Part shown: positions 36,501 to 43,008 of the stretch, piece after piece | How positions within the stretch are numbered: the stretch's first letter is position 1 | Layout of the letters: each line of letters starts with the position of its first letter | Source of the DNA: Pterobdella sp. o SKG-2022 | Lineage: Eukaryota; Annelida; Clitellata; Hirudinida; Piscicolidae | NCBI GenBank assembly: GCA_964035795.1 | Contig: OZ038320.1 | Span: 15,935,760 to 15,999,759 of the forward strand | Reading direction: 5' to 3' | Length of the DNA: 64,000 bases | Program-made: the position numbers and the translations under genes | Notes under the pieces: model-generated | Told to the model about the DNA's origin: nothing | The model's input: only the letters and a program-made list of their open reading frames with translations | The model's database searches: none

Positions 36501-39471
36501 CGTTTTTGTTTCTTTGTACATAGACATCACTTCCTAAACCAGCCTTTCTCAAGTACCTGAAAATGTTACGTTGATAACAAAAAGCTTCGTATCTTAATAA
36601 ACTAACTAGTGTTCTGAAAGATTACTCAGTCTGTGTGGGGCTCTATGAAAAAAATAGCTTGAAAAAAGTAAGTAACCCAAAAGAACTACTAGAGGACAAA
36701 TAACTTGTTCGAAAAATTCAGATTGAAATTTTACTTCAATTGTACAATTTATTTTTTAAAAAATTTTCTTTTATGATATCTGTTTTTCAGATGTACAAAG
36801 AAGCAGATATGCAGGAAGAAAAGACAAGAATTTTAGGGTCTCTAGGTTCTGTTTCAACTTCGGAACTTATCAGTCAAGTTCTCAATTTCTCGATAGGAGT
36901 TAGCATTTAAATTTATTTAGTTCATATCCAATCTGTTATATCTTAATAATCAATTAATTATACGATATCAGAAAAAAAGAACAAACGAAATTGTTCTTCA
37001 AGTCATCTAATTTGCGTGAGTGAAAAGCTGCGTTTTTTTCGCTTAGTAAAAAAAATCTGGGATGTTTACAAGCTTTGAGTAGTTCGTGCAGTGAACTTAA
37101 TTTTGAATTTTTTTCAACTTTTCACAAGATACTGTTTCTGGTCAGAAAGGTGTCCAGCTTACAAACAAAAATTTCTCTGATATTACTACTAACGATGGGT
37201 TTGTTCTTCCAAAACTTGAAATCCTTGACGTTGACACTACTGCAAAGCCTTCATTTTTGTTGTTATAGTCAATTTAGACTTTTATCAATGTATAAAAAGA
37301 CGTGTTCAAGCTTCTTCTACTTTAAGGTCCTTCTCGTGGCAGACTCGCAAATTCCTTTCTAAGTTTTGTCGTAAGAGGTACAGAATCCAGTATTCTACCT
37401 AAAAGGTCTCTGACAATACACCTCATACAGCAATCATACATCCAAACACAAACATCAAAGTAGGTGTTCCCCAAGAGGGCGTCCTATCACCCGCACTGTT
37501 CAACATATACCTCTTAGACGTACCACTCCCCAAAATCAACTCACTCAACCTCATCACCTACGCAGACAACATCACCATAACATCATCCCACCCTAACACC
37601 AACACAGCCACTCAGAACCTCCTTCCATATTTCAATGAAATACACACATGGGCTCACAATAACAACCTAAAAATCAACCTTACCAAAACCACATCAACTC
37701 TCATGACTCCTGACCCTTTAGAATATAACAAACCACTGAACATCCACATCAACAACTCTTCCATCTCCACCACCTCCAACCCTACCATCCTTGGCTTAAC
37801 TTTCGATCCCAAACTAAAATTCTCCACCCACACAGACAATACCATCACAAAAGCAAAAAAAAACACTCAATCTCTTAAAACTCCTCACATCAACACACTA
37901 GGGAAAAAGCAAAGAAACTCTCATCACCACATACAAAACATTACTCCTTCCCATCATCGAATACGCCAACACCATCTGGTCACCCATCATCTCATCCACC
38001 TCCCTCAACAAACTCCAAAAAATCCAAAACGCAGCCTTGAGAACAATCACTGGCTGCACCCTAGAAACCAACACCCAACACCTCCACTCAGAGACCAAAA
38101 TCTTCCCACTCCGAAACCATCTCAAACTTCACGCATCACAACTCATACAAAAAGCCTCCCACCCCACTCATCCCCTACACCCACTCACCACATAAAAAGC
38201 CCATCCCAGATACAAAAAAACAATTCACATTCAACAACAACAACTACACCCTAAACACACCCCCTTCCCAGACCATCTCTCACACACATAAAAAACCACA
38301 TGAAAAATATACACACAAAAATAGTTCATGACTACATATCATCCACTCACAACAAAATTCTCAGCAAGCAACCCCCACCCATTCATAAATCAGAAACCAT
38401 CATAGACCACCACACGCGCCGCACTCTAGCCCAACTCAGATCAAACAAATCACCTTTTATCCTCTCATACCTCAACAAAATCTCACCCTCATCTCATCCT
38501 TCACCTTCATGCCCACTCTGCCATACACACCTTCATAACACCCCTCACCTCTTCATCTGTCCCAAAATAAGTACTGGGTCCGAGAGTCTGTGGATCGACT
38601 CCGTGAGAGCGGCTGAGCTTCTCGACCACTGGACGGTCTTGATGGGGACATGAGGAGCACCCAACAAGACTAGGGTGCTCGGGAGAAAAAAAAAACTAGT
38701 GGTCTAAAAATTTGTAAACACTTTAAAATTAAGTGGAGATTTGTTAGCTGAATGCTGTCTAAACCATTTATTAGTTATATAAACATTAAACAGTGTAATT
38801 TAATCCTTTTTTACTGCTCTTGATTAAAAAAATAAACTAGAGTGTTTTTCATTAAACGGAATGTAAGGTCTATGATAGTTGGTGTTGATGTTTGTCTTCC
38901 ACATTGTATTCCCAATTATATCCAACATATAATTAATTTGATATTCAAGTTTTTTGCATAGTTACATTAAATTGGTTGTATTTTTTCGAAATTATGAAAG
39001 CTGACTAGTTTTCATTTAATATGAGTAAATAAATTTGAAAAATAAGTTTTGAATCATCATCTTTATTTAGCCTCGTTTGATCTTTTTCAAGAGGGGTTTG
39101 ATTAAATAAGTTTCCGTGTTTCTCTTTCAAAAATAAGCTTCGAAATGTAAAAAAAAGTATCGAAAAAACTGCGAAATAAAGAAAAACAATCAGTTTTATA
39201 TCTATTAAAACTAATTATGTGTATCTTTTTGAGCTTTCAACCATTTTATAAATGTTTTTTTGATAAAATGAAGTGTTTTTATTTTAGGGCTTACTGTATA
39301 ACTTATCGATTTTTACAGCCTGACGTGAGGTCTCAAGACACAGTGTTTGGTATAGGGGGAGTGACAGGCAGTGTGTTAGGACGTAAAATGGCATGGGAAT
39401 TCGTCAAGAAGAACTGGAAAACCCTTTATGATAAATATCAAGGGGGTTTTTTGCTTATCAGCCTTATAAAA
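9345..39471 (+). CDS. NPEPPS: Puromycin-sensitive aminopeptidase (M1 family), split gene, 18 exons traced, C-terminus missing
   Basis: Cytosolic zinc aminopeptidase that trims N-terminal residues from peptides, including proteasome products. Exons: 9345-9578, 10272-10353, 10410-10486, 10539-10664, 17131-17238, 19307-19504, 20214-20310, 21407-21720, 21827-21931, 23354-23509, 23604-23682, 25566-25690, 27572-27706, 27838-28057, 31545-31687, 34718-34774, 36791-36898, 39319-39471. Joined phases agree throughout and give 839 codons. The exopeptidase motif GAMEN (residues 308-312), the zinc site HEIAH (344-348) with Glu367 in WLNEGF, and the SYSKGAS segment with the proton-donor Tyr are all present. 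The N-terminal beta domain is exons 1-6, the catalytic domain is roughly exons 6-10, and the rest is the C-terminal helical domain. The family has a further 50-60 residues, for which no exon was found. The identification is secure; exact splice sites are inferred. Confidence 0.93.
10272..10353 (+). CDS. NPEPPS: PSA exon 2
   Basis: Follows TTATTACAG. It reads [20 protein letters not shown] then NFFSDEL and ends in phase 1 at A|GTACAT. This matches the N-terminal beta-sandwich of the family (NCADIDI-type strand). Confidence 0.85.
10410..10486 (+). CDS. NPEPPS: PSA exon 3
   Basis: Follows TTTATAG. The split Asn codon is completed and the exon reads [20 protein letters not shown] then PKEIS before TCG|GTAAGA. 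It continues the N-terminal domain. Confidence 0.85.
10539..10664 (+). CDS. NPEPPS: PSA exon 4
   Basis: Encodes 42 residues between TTATAG and GAG|GTAAAC. It includes [20 protein letters not shown] and [10 protein letters not shown]. The GFYRSKY segment is a hallmark of PSA-type M1 enzymes. Confidence 0.93.
10774..12172 (+). mobile_element. LINE C in PSA intron 4
   Basis: A sense-oriented LINE fragment covering the linker and RT. 10774-11205 reads [20 protein letters not shown] and [20 protein letters not shown]. 11242-11457 reads [20 protein letters not shown] and [19 protein letters not shown]. 11492-11767 reads [17 protein letters not shown] and [20 protein letters not shown]. 11850 onward reads [19 protein letters not shown]. 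The catalytic YADD is intact, but stops at 11203, 11455 and 11765 and a shift near 11990 kill it. It is related to LINE A. It abuts LINE D, which lies in the opposite direction. Confidence 0.88.
12178..14434 (-). mobile_element. LINE D, 3' and central part
   Basis: Minus-strand LINE inside PSA intron 4, continuing at 15773-16343 beyond an inserted LINE E. Reading backwards: the endonuclease piece [17 protein letters not shown] is at 14026-13970. The linker [19 protein letters not shown] and [17 protein letters not shown] is at 13550-13420. An RT block [10 protein letters not shown] is near 12640. [20 protein letters not shown] is near 12360-12300. It uses FADD in place of YADD. It is truncated at 12178, where LINE C begins. 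A SINE-like repeat (about 14105-14365) interrupts the endonuclease region. Many stops. Confidence 0.82.
14105..14365. repeat. SINE-like repeat S1, copy 1, with internally inverted half
   Basis: The first half (GTGTAGGTTAGGAACGTACC, CAGGCTGTTAGTGTTGGTCT) has the same orientation as the copy at 28230-28300. The second half (TACGCCCTAGCATTTAAGCC, TTGGTGGGGCTGCTACCCTT) is the reverse complement of 28400-28500. It sits inside LINE D, between the CYAPT-type block and the segment [12 protein letters not shown]. Confidence 0.6.
14435..15758 (-). mobile_element. LINE E (Jockey-like), inserted in LINE D
   Basis: A GC-richer LINE in minus orientation. The poly-T at 14432-14442 is its poly-A tail. RT motifs on the minus strand near 15620-15480 read [20 protein letters not shown] and [19 protein letters not shown], so the catalytic DD is intact. 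The C-terminal Cys/His motif [15 protein letters not shown] lies near 14620-14570. A 14-bp target-site duplication, ACAATAGACACCTT, flanks it at 14421-14434 and 15759-15772. The copy is 5' truncated and frameshifted. The same family is at 37380-38695 and 22390-22680. Confidence 0.87.
15759..16343 (-). mobile_element. LINE D, 5' part (endonuclease N-terminus)
   Basis: Minus strand from 16343: leader [20 protein letters not shown], then [12 protein letters not shown], the first endonuclease motif, and later [20 protein letters not shown] ending at the LINE E insertion. The sequence joins 14420 in sense across the insertion. Together with 12178-14434 this forms one LINE with endonuclease and RT pieces. 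Confidence 0.8.
16350..17125. other. PSA intron 4, distal part, no element recognised
   Basis: AT-rich intron sequence. A run ending in AATAAATAAATA near 16755 looks like the tail of a short retroelement (text from about 16680), but no head or family could be assigned. Confidence 0.35.
17131..17238 (+). CDS. NPEPPS: PSA exon 5
   Basis: Encodes 36 residues, [20 protein letters not shown] then [16 protein letters not shown], in phase 0 with donor ATG|GTTTGT. The AFPCWDEP segment is very conserved in M1 aminopeptidases. Positions 17185-17211 recur exactly at 19243-19269. Confidence 0.95.
17850..18900 (-). mobile_element. LINE F (CR1/L2-type) antisense in PSA intron 5
   Basis: Reading minus: 18729-18532 gives [15 protein letters not shown], then [20 protein letters not shown], the first catalytic RT block. 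Near 18060-17900 the RT C-terminus reads [18 protein letters not shown], then [16 protein letters not shown]. The same C-terminal pattern recurs near 53430-53200. The middle, 18114-18400, is frameshifted and corresponds to LINE P at 47260-47460. Dead copy. Confidence 0.7.
18944..19089. repeat. Foldback repeat (arms about 60 bp)
   Basis: The left arm (18944-19000) runs GAAGAATTTTAGTAAATTTT to TTCGATAAGTTTAGCCTTAT. The right arm (19021-19089) is its near reverse complement with an extra AT-rich block. The loop is 20 bases. The core TTTTCGATAAGT is shared with the hairpin at 43870-43964 and a fragment at 28735-28775, so this is likely a MITE-like family. Confidence 0.7.
19243..19269 (+). repeat. 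Exact 27-bp orphan copy of part of PSA exon 5
   Basis: ACTTTTGACATTACCATGAT plus TGTACCA is identical to 17185-17211. It lies 37 bp before exon 6 and is not bounded by splice sites of its own. Confidence 0.8.
19307..19504 (+). CDS. NPEPPS: PSA exon 6
   Basis: Encodes 66 residues after [26 protein letters not shown], then [20 protein letters not shown] and [15 protein letters not shown], with donor TCT|GTTAGA. The [14 protein letters not shown] segment is characteristic of the family. Confidence 0.94.
19510..20210. other. PSA intron 6, no element recognised
   Basis: AT-rich sequence with a short TGATGATGATGATGAT run near 19710. No coding or repeat match was seen. Confidence 0.4.
20214..20310 (+). 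CDS. NPEPPS: PSA exon 7
   Basis: Follows ATATAG. Reads [20 protein letters not shown] then [12 protein letters not shown] and ends in phase 1, so that the Gly of GAMEN is split between exons 7 and 8. Confidence 0.94.
20560..20743 (-). mobile_element. tRNA-derived SINE, minus strand
   Basis: The minus-strand head begins near 20743 with TATAGCTCAGTGGTTGA (A box) and GGTTCGATCCC (B box, 20679-20689). A cloverleaf with acceptor TTGGCCC/GAGCCAA can be drawn. A non-tRNA body follows, ending in AT-rich repeats (TAAATAAATAATTTATT) near 20560. A tail and body after the tRNA part, plus a mismatched anticodon stem, argue against a functional tRNA gene. Confidence 0.75.
20851..21040 (+). mobile_element. 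tRNA-derived SINE, plus strand
   Basis: The head TTGGTTCCTATAGCTCAGTG has A box TAGCTCAGTGGTTGAGC and a decayed B box GGATTCAATCTC. The anticodon stem TTAGA/TCTAA pairs perfectly with loop CTAGTTA (anticodon AGT, Thr-type). The body differs from that of the minus-strand SINE (CTGTGGAAACAATCAATTGC) and ends in a T-rich run near 21030. The two SINEs lie head to head about 107 bp apart. Confidence 0.75.
21407..21720 (+). CDS. NPEPPS: PSA exon 8 (catalytic exon)
   Basis: Encodes [20 protein letters not shown] (Gly shared with exon 7), then [20 protein letters not shown] and [19 protein letters not shown]. His344 and His348 of HEIAH (21514 and 21526) and Glu367 (21583) are the zinc ligands and Glu345 is the general base; all are intact. 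It ends HPIE with donor GAG|GTTCAT. Confidence 0.97.
21827..21931 (+). CDS. NPEPPS: PSA exon 9
   Basis: Encodes 35 residues, [20 protein letters not shown] then [15 protein letters not shown]. The Tyr in SISYSKGAS is the family transition-state/proton-donor residue. The donor is AAA|GTGTGA. Confidence 0.95.
22090..22258 (+). mobile_element. LINE B fragment in PSA intron 9
   Basis: Reads [20 protein letters not shown] then [16 protein letters not shown], matching the GAPQGDSLSPILF block of LINE B. It changes abruptly to a different LINE family at about 22258. Confidence 0.65.
22259..23080 (+). mobile_element. LINE I C-terminus, split by another insertion
   Basis: The plus-strand C-terminal RT tail begins [20 protein letters not shown] then [16 protein letters not shown], and after an insertion resumes near 22915-23060 with [14 protein letters not shown] basic text, [15 protein letters not shown] and a [19 protein letters not shown] end. 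The GCESW...ALCSPRS pattern is typical of LINE C-termini. The insert at about 22378-22900 is LINE E-type on the minus strand in its first part. Confidence 0.6.
22390..22680 (-). mobile_element. LINE E-family fragment (antisense)
   Basis: On the minus strand [20 protein letters not shown], then [20 protein letters not shown]. This is the early RT block (WKxAxIxxIxKxxxD...SYRPISLLS) of Jockey-type LINEs. One short internal portion only. Confidence 0.65.
23354..23509 (+). CDS. NPEPPS: PSA exon 10
   Basis: Encodes 52 residues between CCAG and [29 protein letters not shown], then [20 protein letters not shown] and [11 protein letters not shown]. Matches the end of the catalytic domain. Confidence 0.96.
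23604..23682 (+). CDS. NPEPPS: PSA exon 11
   Basis: Encodes [20 protein letters not shown] then ADGSPD and ends in phase 1 at G|GTTTTT. SQ+RF is the conserved linker to the third domain. Confidence 0.88.
24040..24240 (-). repeat. Repeat R1, copy 1 (reverse)
   Basis: Its reverse complement reads CTTGGGCAGTTTGCTATGTC ... CTACAGTTATCTAGATGATA, similar to 24490-24683 but more diverged. It is one of four R1 copies in the window (others at 24490, 25848 and 48060). Confidence 0.5.
24335..24458. repeat. Foldback / LINE-tail repeat pair
   Basis: GGGACATGTACAGAAGTATA and, about 50 bp on, TTATACTGCTATACATTTTC with CAGTAACTGGAGTTTACAGC form two inverted arms of the tail repeat also seen at 3035, 26085 and 33055. 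Confidence 0.5.
24490..24683 (+). repeat. Repeat R1, copy 2 (forward), upstream of PSA exon 12
   Basis: Key segments: CACTTGGGCAGTTTGCTTTG, CCATTGTCAAAAAATGATCA, GCCAAGCCAAATGACAAC and CTACTGTTATTCAGGTTATA ending in ACAG. It faces an inverted copy at 25848-26045, with exon 12 between them. Confidence 0.7.
25566..25690 (+). CDS. NPEPPS: PSA exon 12
   Basis: Follows AAACAG, completing a Glu codon begun in exon 11. It reads [20 protein letters not shown] then [16 protein letters not shown] and ends before GTTACT. WLVP-xSxST matches the W-M/L-VPI-ST signature of the third domain. Donor GTTACT is weak; the boundary was chosen from phase and alignment. Confidence 0.85.
25848..26045 (-). repeat. 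Repeat R1, copy 3 (reverse), downstream of PSA exon 12
   Basis: In reverse complement it reads TTTGAGCAGTTTGTCTTGCC, ATTGTCAACAAAAAGAAAGA and CTACTGTTACCCAGGTTATA, ending ACAG. It pairs with 24490-24683 over about 190 bp with scattered changes. Confidence 0.7.
26085..27195 (-). mobile_element. LINE J (Cys-rich C-terminus family), antisense
   Basis: Minus strand: the RT block [20 protein letters not shown] at 27190-27130, a stop, then [20 protein letters not shown] near 27095 (YADN where YADD is expected), [18 protein letters not shown], the Cys-rich [15 protein letters not shown] near 26910, and the C-terminus [16 protein letters not shown] ... [20 protein letters not shown] ending near KKLGRPKKT at 26313. 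The 3' tail at 26085-26150 matches the TACTGCTGT repeat. The lost catalytic Asp and stops make it dead. Confidence 0.82.
27195..27345 (-). mobile_element. LINE B fragment fused to LINE J
   Basis: Minus strand [36 protein letters not shown] matches LINE B at 8370-8495, then passes in frame into the RT block of LINE J with no break. Upstream it continues frameshifted to about 27345. Confidence 0.75.
27572..27706 (+). CDS. NPEPPS: PSA exon 13
   Basis: Encodes 45 residues after [25 protein letters not shown], then [19 protein letters not shown] before GTATGT. LNxGxxGFYRxxY and PxDRLxxQxDLF are family signatures. Confidence 0.95.
27838..28057 (+). CDS. NPEPPS: PSA exon 14
   Basis: Encodes 73 residues: [40 protein letters not shown] and [20 protein letters not shown], ending in phase 1 at GAAG|GTAGTT. 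The acceptor CCAAG is poor but was chosen because it keeps phase with exon 13 and the family alignment (AG-I/L pattern). C-terminal helical domain. Confidence 0.9.
28200..28540. repeat. SINE-like repeat S1, copy 2
   Basis: Contains CCGTGTAGGTTGAAACGTAT, CTGTTAGTGTCGGTCTTAGG, AACCTAGCCTGATGAAAGCA, GACTGATAAAACAATCAG and GCAGCCCCACCGGTTAGCAG. Pieces recur at 14105-14365, 32690-32835 and near 36600-36715. No A/B boxes were found, so its class is uncertain. Confidence 0.6.
28735..28778. repeat. Foldback fragment with TTTTCGATAAGTTTAGCC
   Basis: TATTTTCGATAAGTTTAGCC then CTTATCGAAAAAGA. It shares its core with the hairpins at 18944 and 43870. Confidence 0.5.
28860..31275 (-). mobile_element. LINE M, endonuclease present, RT palm deleted
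   Basis: Minus strand from about 31275: the endonuclease start (FVTFKK, then a shift to [36 protein letters not shown] and SDRVMVVEI at 31009-30821), then [20 protein letters not shown] (the GDFNxHxG motif with changes), [20 protein letters not shown], and RT block [20 protein letters not shown] at 29400-29300. At about 29250 the frame passes directly from MYKGAKTRV into a C-terminal motif, [20 protein letters not shown] ... [14 protein letters not shown]. The F/YADD block is absent. Family of J, K and L. Confidence 0.8.
31545..31687 (+). CDS. NPEPPS: PSA exon 15
   Basis: Follows TTACAG, completing a Gly codon. It reads [40 protein letters not shown] and CGDLKKA with donor GCG|GTTGGT. Matches the family EARRRF region. 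Confidence 0.92.
31925..32365 (-). mobile_element. LINE J-type 3' fragment
   Basis: Closely parallels 26160-26600 base for base with many substitutions (AATCAATCAATCA, CAAACCATACCTAGC, ATGTTCAAACCAC, TCATTTCGTCTAAGG). 5' truncated; only the RT C-terminus and tail remain. Confidence 0.7.
32366..32685 (+). mobile_element. CR1/L2-type RT fragment
   Basis: Plus-strand [20 protein letters not shown] near 32420-32485, then after a shift [20 protein letters not shown] near 32600-32650. These are consecutive RT blocks. Only about 300 bp is kept. Confidence 0.72.
32690..32835. repeat. SINE-like repeat S1, copy 3 (internally deleted)
   Basis: GGAACCTAGCCTGATAAAAG, CAGACTGATGAAACAGTCTG and CTTTTAACGTCATGCCCAGA match copy 2 in the same order, with the middle missing. 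Confidence 0.6.
33060..34505 (-). mobile_element. LINE K (Cys-rich C-terminus family), antisense in PSA intron 15
   Basis: Minus strand from 34505: [40 protein letters not shown], a shift, [39 protein letters not shown] (catalytic DD intact, near 34020), [19 protein letters not shown] (Cys-rich), and the C-terminus at 33512-33111: [48 protein letters not shown] and [20 protein letters not shown]. The tail at 33055-33105 carries the TACTGCTGT repeat. 5' truncated and frameshifted. Confidence 0.88.
34718..34774 (+). CDS. NPEPPS: PSA exon 16
   Basis: Encodes 19 residues, [19 protein letters not shown], between TTTCAG and AAG|GTTTTT. It matches the V-Y-x-V-LK-x-G-x-x-x-LD family segment. A TATATATATATATATATA run lies just downstream (34786-34803). 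Confidence 0.88.
35400..36180 (-). mobile_element. LINE 5' fragment (endonuclease start)
   Basis: Minus strand 36107-35844: [20 protein letters not shown], then [20 protein letters not shown] and KLGLCCVQQ. The leader and RIGTLNVxTM...CCVQE are the usual start of the LINE endonuclease in the J/K/L family. Further endonuclease pieces to about 35400 are out of frame. No RT follows. Confidence 0.7.
36206..36590 (-). mobile_element. LINE Cys-rich-family fragment, rearranged
   Basis: Minus strand: [17 protein letters not shown] near 36570-36510 (mid-RT), then [20 protein letters not shown] from 36424 (the Cys-rich segment), with the palm between them missing. It sits 5' of the endonuclease fragment at 35400-36180 in antisense order, so the two are not one intact element. 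Confidence 0.55.
36791..36898 (+). CDS. NPEPPS: PSA exon 17
   Basis: Encodes 36 residues: [36 protein letters not shown], after TTTTTCAG with donor GGA|GTTAGC. YK-x-ADMQEEK-x-RI is an unmistakable PSA segment. Confidence 0.95.
37380..38695 (+). mobile_element. LINE E family copy in PSA intron 17
   Basis: Plus-strand LINE with poly-A at 38685-38694. It reads [40 protein letters not shown] (catalytic Asp changed to Asn) and [20 protein letters not shown]. After shifts it gives [20 protein letters not shown] and [10 protein letters not shown]. It is GC-richer than its surroundings and in opposite orientation to LINE E at 14.4 kb, to which it is closely similar. Confidence 0.87.
38700..39315. 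other. PSA intron 17, distal part, no element recognised
   Basis: AT-rich sequence with no coding, splice-like or repeat match seen up to the acceptor at 39318. Confidence 0.4.
39319..39471 (+). CDS. NPEPPS: PSA exon 18 (last exon found)
   Basis: Encodes 51 residues after [58 protein letters not shown]. The open frame continues past the putative donor AAA|GTGACC into the 3' end of LINE L. The family needs a further 50-60 residues, of the E-x-x-x-FF ... ERT-x-x-Q ... N-x-x-WL type. Confidence 0.9.
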
Positions 39472-39519
39472 GTGACCAGTTATATAAATATTTTTATAAG
39501 TAATTGTAATTTTTTTAAT

Positions 39520-42500
39520 GGTTGTATCTTATCACCATCGTTTTGCGTCCGTTTCCATGCTAGCATGAGTTGGACGGGGTCTCATAATGGCTCTTCTTCA
39601 CAATCTACGGTCTTGAGCAAGTTTAGGATTGAGTTTCATTCTACTAAGATCGTTGCTTATTAATTGGGACCATGTTTTCTTGATCTACCTTGTTCTCGGT
39701 TACCCTCTACCACGACATGCCTACAAGCACTTGCTGGGTTACCAGCATCCATCCTCATTACATGCCCAAACCATCTTAGTCTATTTTTGCGTAGCACCTC
39801 AGTGATGTCTGGAATTCCCAATTTGTCCCTCAATTCATCTGATGATCTGCCATCCTTTTAGCTTACATTGCACACCCCCCTTATCATCATCTTATCAATT
39901 CTGGATATTCTAGTAATATCTTCCACCTTAAGAGGCCAAGTCTTACTACAATAAACCATAACATTCTTGACGCAAGCAGCATATAAACGCCCTTTTGTTT
40001 TAAGTGGAATGAATCGACTGGCTAACAGAGGTAACAGTACCCTAAAACTCTTCCAACCAGACCTTACACGGACAATAGTACTAGCTCCAGCTCCACCACC
40101 AGCACTAATCATATCTTCTAGATAACAAAATTGGTTTACCATTTTATATTTATTTCCATCAAGTTCAACGGCCTTATAATCAACATCACTAACTTGAGGA
40201 TCTAAACACGCCTTACATTTGAAGTTTAGGGCAAAAGCCAATTTGCTTTTCAGGCCACTACAGCGTTTGTAAAAATAGAGTGCAAAGTATAGAGCTGACG
40301 CCAACACATTTAAAACACACTCTTTAAGAGTGTTTTCTAGACTGAAATCTTGGACCATGATACAGGGCACTGACCATAATCTTCGTTTTTTTCATGTTCA
40401 CTCTAAGAGCCTTGCTTTCAATACTGTTTTTCCAAGAACAGTAACTTCCCTCTTTCAGACGTTTATCAATAATCACTAAGTCATCAGCATACAACAATTC
40501 CCACACGGACCTATTTCTCCATTCACTGGATAGTGCTTCTAGAAAAATGATGAAGAGTAAAAGATTGAGTACCGAACCTTGGTGGACACCAACCTTCACA
40601 CTGAACTTGTTACCCAGCACGTTATTTATTCTGACTACTCTTGCTACCTGAGTACATAGCCATGACCATCCTTACTAACCACTCCATCACCCTAAGCTTC
40701 CTCAAGGACCACCTAACAACTTCTCTTGGAACTCTATTGAAGGCTTTTTCTAGGACAACAAAGGCAAAGTAAAGTTTTTTCTTATTGCCAAGATACCTTT
40801 CTTGCAACTGTCGAGCTATAAAAATAGCATCAATGGTACCTCTACCTGGCATGAATCCAAACTGCATTGAGTCGATACATACCTAACCTCTAATTTCTTC
40901 CTCAAAAAACTTCATCAAATGCTCCAAGAGTTTCAAACCTCTATAATTCCCTTTGTCAGTCGCCTCACCCTTGTTTTTGATGCAGTTGAGGATCACGCTC
41001 GTATTCCAATCCAGGTATTTTATATTCATCCAAGATACCATTGAAAAGGTCTGTCATACAGCTAATGCCTACTTCACCAGAAGCTTGCAACATTTCTCAA
41101 CAACACCAGAACTACCAGCTGTTTTACCACACTTCATTCTGCCCAAAACTCTTCTCATTGTGTCGACTTCTATCTTGGGCCGCGGTCCAATTGTGGGATC
41201 GTTTAGAGCTAATGACTCCTTATTCCAAGCAAACTCCTCATTCAACAGAAGTTCATAGTGTTCTTGCCATGCAAGTAGCTTTTCATGGTCTGTAACAGCT
41301 AAGTCCCCTTTGTCATTTTTGACACATTTTTCTCTAATGACATCACGGTTAGCTGCACACATACGCTTTGCTATTTTGAACACTTGTTCTAGTGTCTTCC
41401 CTTCTTAGAACTTCACCAAACCTCACCTGCTCAGCCACTTTTCTAGCATCATCTACAGCCCTTTTGGCAGCTTTCTTAGCACGTAGATATTCATTTTTAC
41501 TACCACCATTTTGCCAACATTTCTAAGCTGCGCCTTTTTCTTTAACAGCAACGGCGTCATTCCACCACAATGTGACCCTAGGTCTAGGTGGACCTTTTGT
41601 TCAGCCACAAACCTTATCAGCTGATTCCAATAAATCTGTCTCAAGTGACTTCCACATGCTTTCGACACTCCCACTTTCATCTATTGTAGAAGATTTATCT
41701 CTAAAGTTGGATACGAATTTGTTTTCTGATTGAGGTCTTTTGCAATCTCCACACTTTCCTTTTTGGGACAAAAATTTTTCTATAATTTTTTATGGGTCCC
41801 ATTAATATGTCACACAGTAGTAATGGATGCTGTTGCACAACCTCATCCCAAGCAACACTTCTACATCTTTGACAAATTTTCTGTTCTTACTCTTGACCAT
41901 AATATACTCAATCTGGGTTCTAAGAGTACCGGAAACATATGTTATAACCTACTGTCTCTTCTTGAAAAACGTATTACAAACATATCTAAAGCTGCACCTA
42001 GCTCAAGGATTCTTTCACCTTTCTGATTTCTAGTCCCATATCCGAAACCACCATGAACACCCTCATAGCCATTGCTCGACCGCCCTACATGTCCATTCAA
42101 GTCACCACCCAAGAATATAACTTCGTTCTCGCTTAGTCTGGGTAGAGAAGAAATTATAAGCTCATAGAATTTATCCTTATCTTTGCTAATCCTTGCTGTG
42201 GCGCATAAGCTGAGACAATGATTGTAATACGCTTCCCAATCAAAAGCTTCAAGAATATTAGCCTGTCATTAACCCTATTGACCTCCACTATTTCATCTAC
42301 CCAATCCCTGCTTACCAAAACACCCCCAACTCCAGTGCTACTCTCAGACCAAATAAACTTGTATTCAGTGTCTTTTCCTGTGACTATCTTAGCTGAAGCA
42401 CCTTTCCATCTTACCTCTTGAACAAAGCACACGTCAATCTTACGTTTTGTCAGCACCTCAACAACCTCTCCAGAACGGCCACGCATAGTGCCAACGTTCC

Positions 42501-42850
42501 AACTACCCAACCTGAACTTAGTTCTTGATAGTGGGATGACAATCGGGCGATGCTCAGGATTGACACCGCTCCTACCGTGCGCGGGACTTTCGTCGTGGAC
42601 TCCACTCCCGTTGACCTATTTGATCTCATTTCTATTTTGGGCCATCATGAATGTTTGGAGCAAAGTTTTATGGCTGTATGCTCTTACTACCACCAACTAG
42701 TTTGCAAAACTGGGTATTTTTATCGAGACACCATCTCTAGGTGATTGTCATCCAAGACTGAAGAGCGCTTCACCTGCCCGTGAGGTAGATTAGCCCCCGC
42801 TGGTTACCAATCTAGAACTTCATATCTCGGGGTTGAAGTAACACAAAAAA
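39520..42850 (-). mobile_element. LINE L, most complete Cys-rich-family LINE
   Basis: Minus strand. Endonuclease at 42510-42154: GSWNVGTMRGRSGEVVEVLT, VCFVQEVRWKGASAKI and ITIIVSAYAPQQG. Linker at 41383-41069 (EKLLAWQEHYELLLNEEFAW). RT at 40867-40622 (MQFGFMPGRGTIDAIFIARQ, LEKAFNRVPREVVRW) and 40620-40324 ([40 protein letters not shown] intact). Cys motif KCKACLDPQVSD. C-terminus 40300-39700. The 3' end near 39540 contains GCGTCCGTTTCCATGCTAGC, a motif I recall from mollusc LINE/SINE ends. Stops and shifts occur between blocks. Confidence 0.87.
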
Positions 42851-43008
42851 AATACTTATAACCACACAAACATGTGAAAAAATAAAGATAAAAGAACAAT
42901 GAATAACAAACCTTATAAAAGATATCAGCACCGTCAGCCTTTAGAATAGTACCTCTTAGCTAACCACCCTTACTTAAATAAATAAAATATAATTACCTCT
43001 GAACTGTG

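Noticed and set aside
37703..38254. Thr/His/Pro-rich 183-codon novel protein
   Set aside because: It is LINE E-family RT text that slips out of frame about half way; the composition reflects the wrong frame of a GC-richer retroelement.
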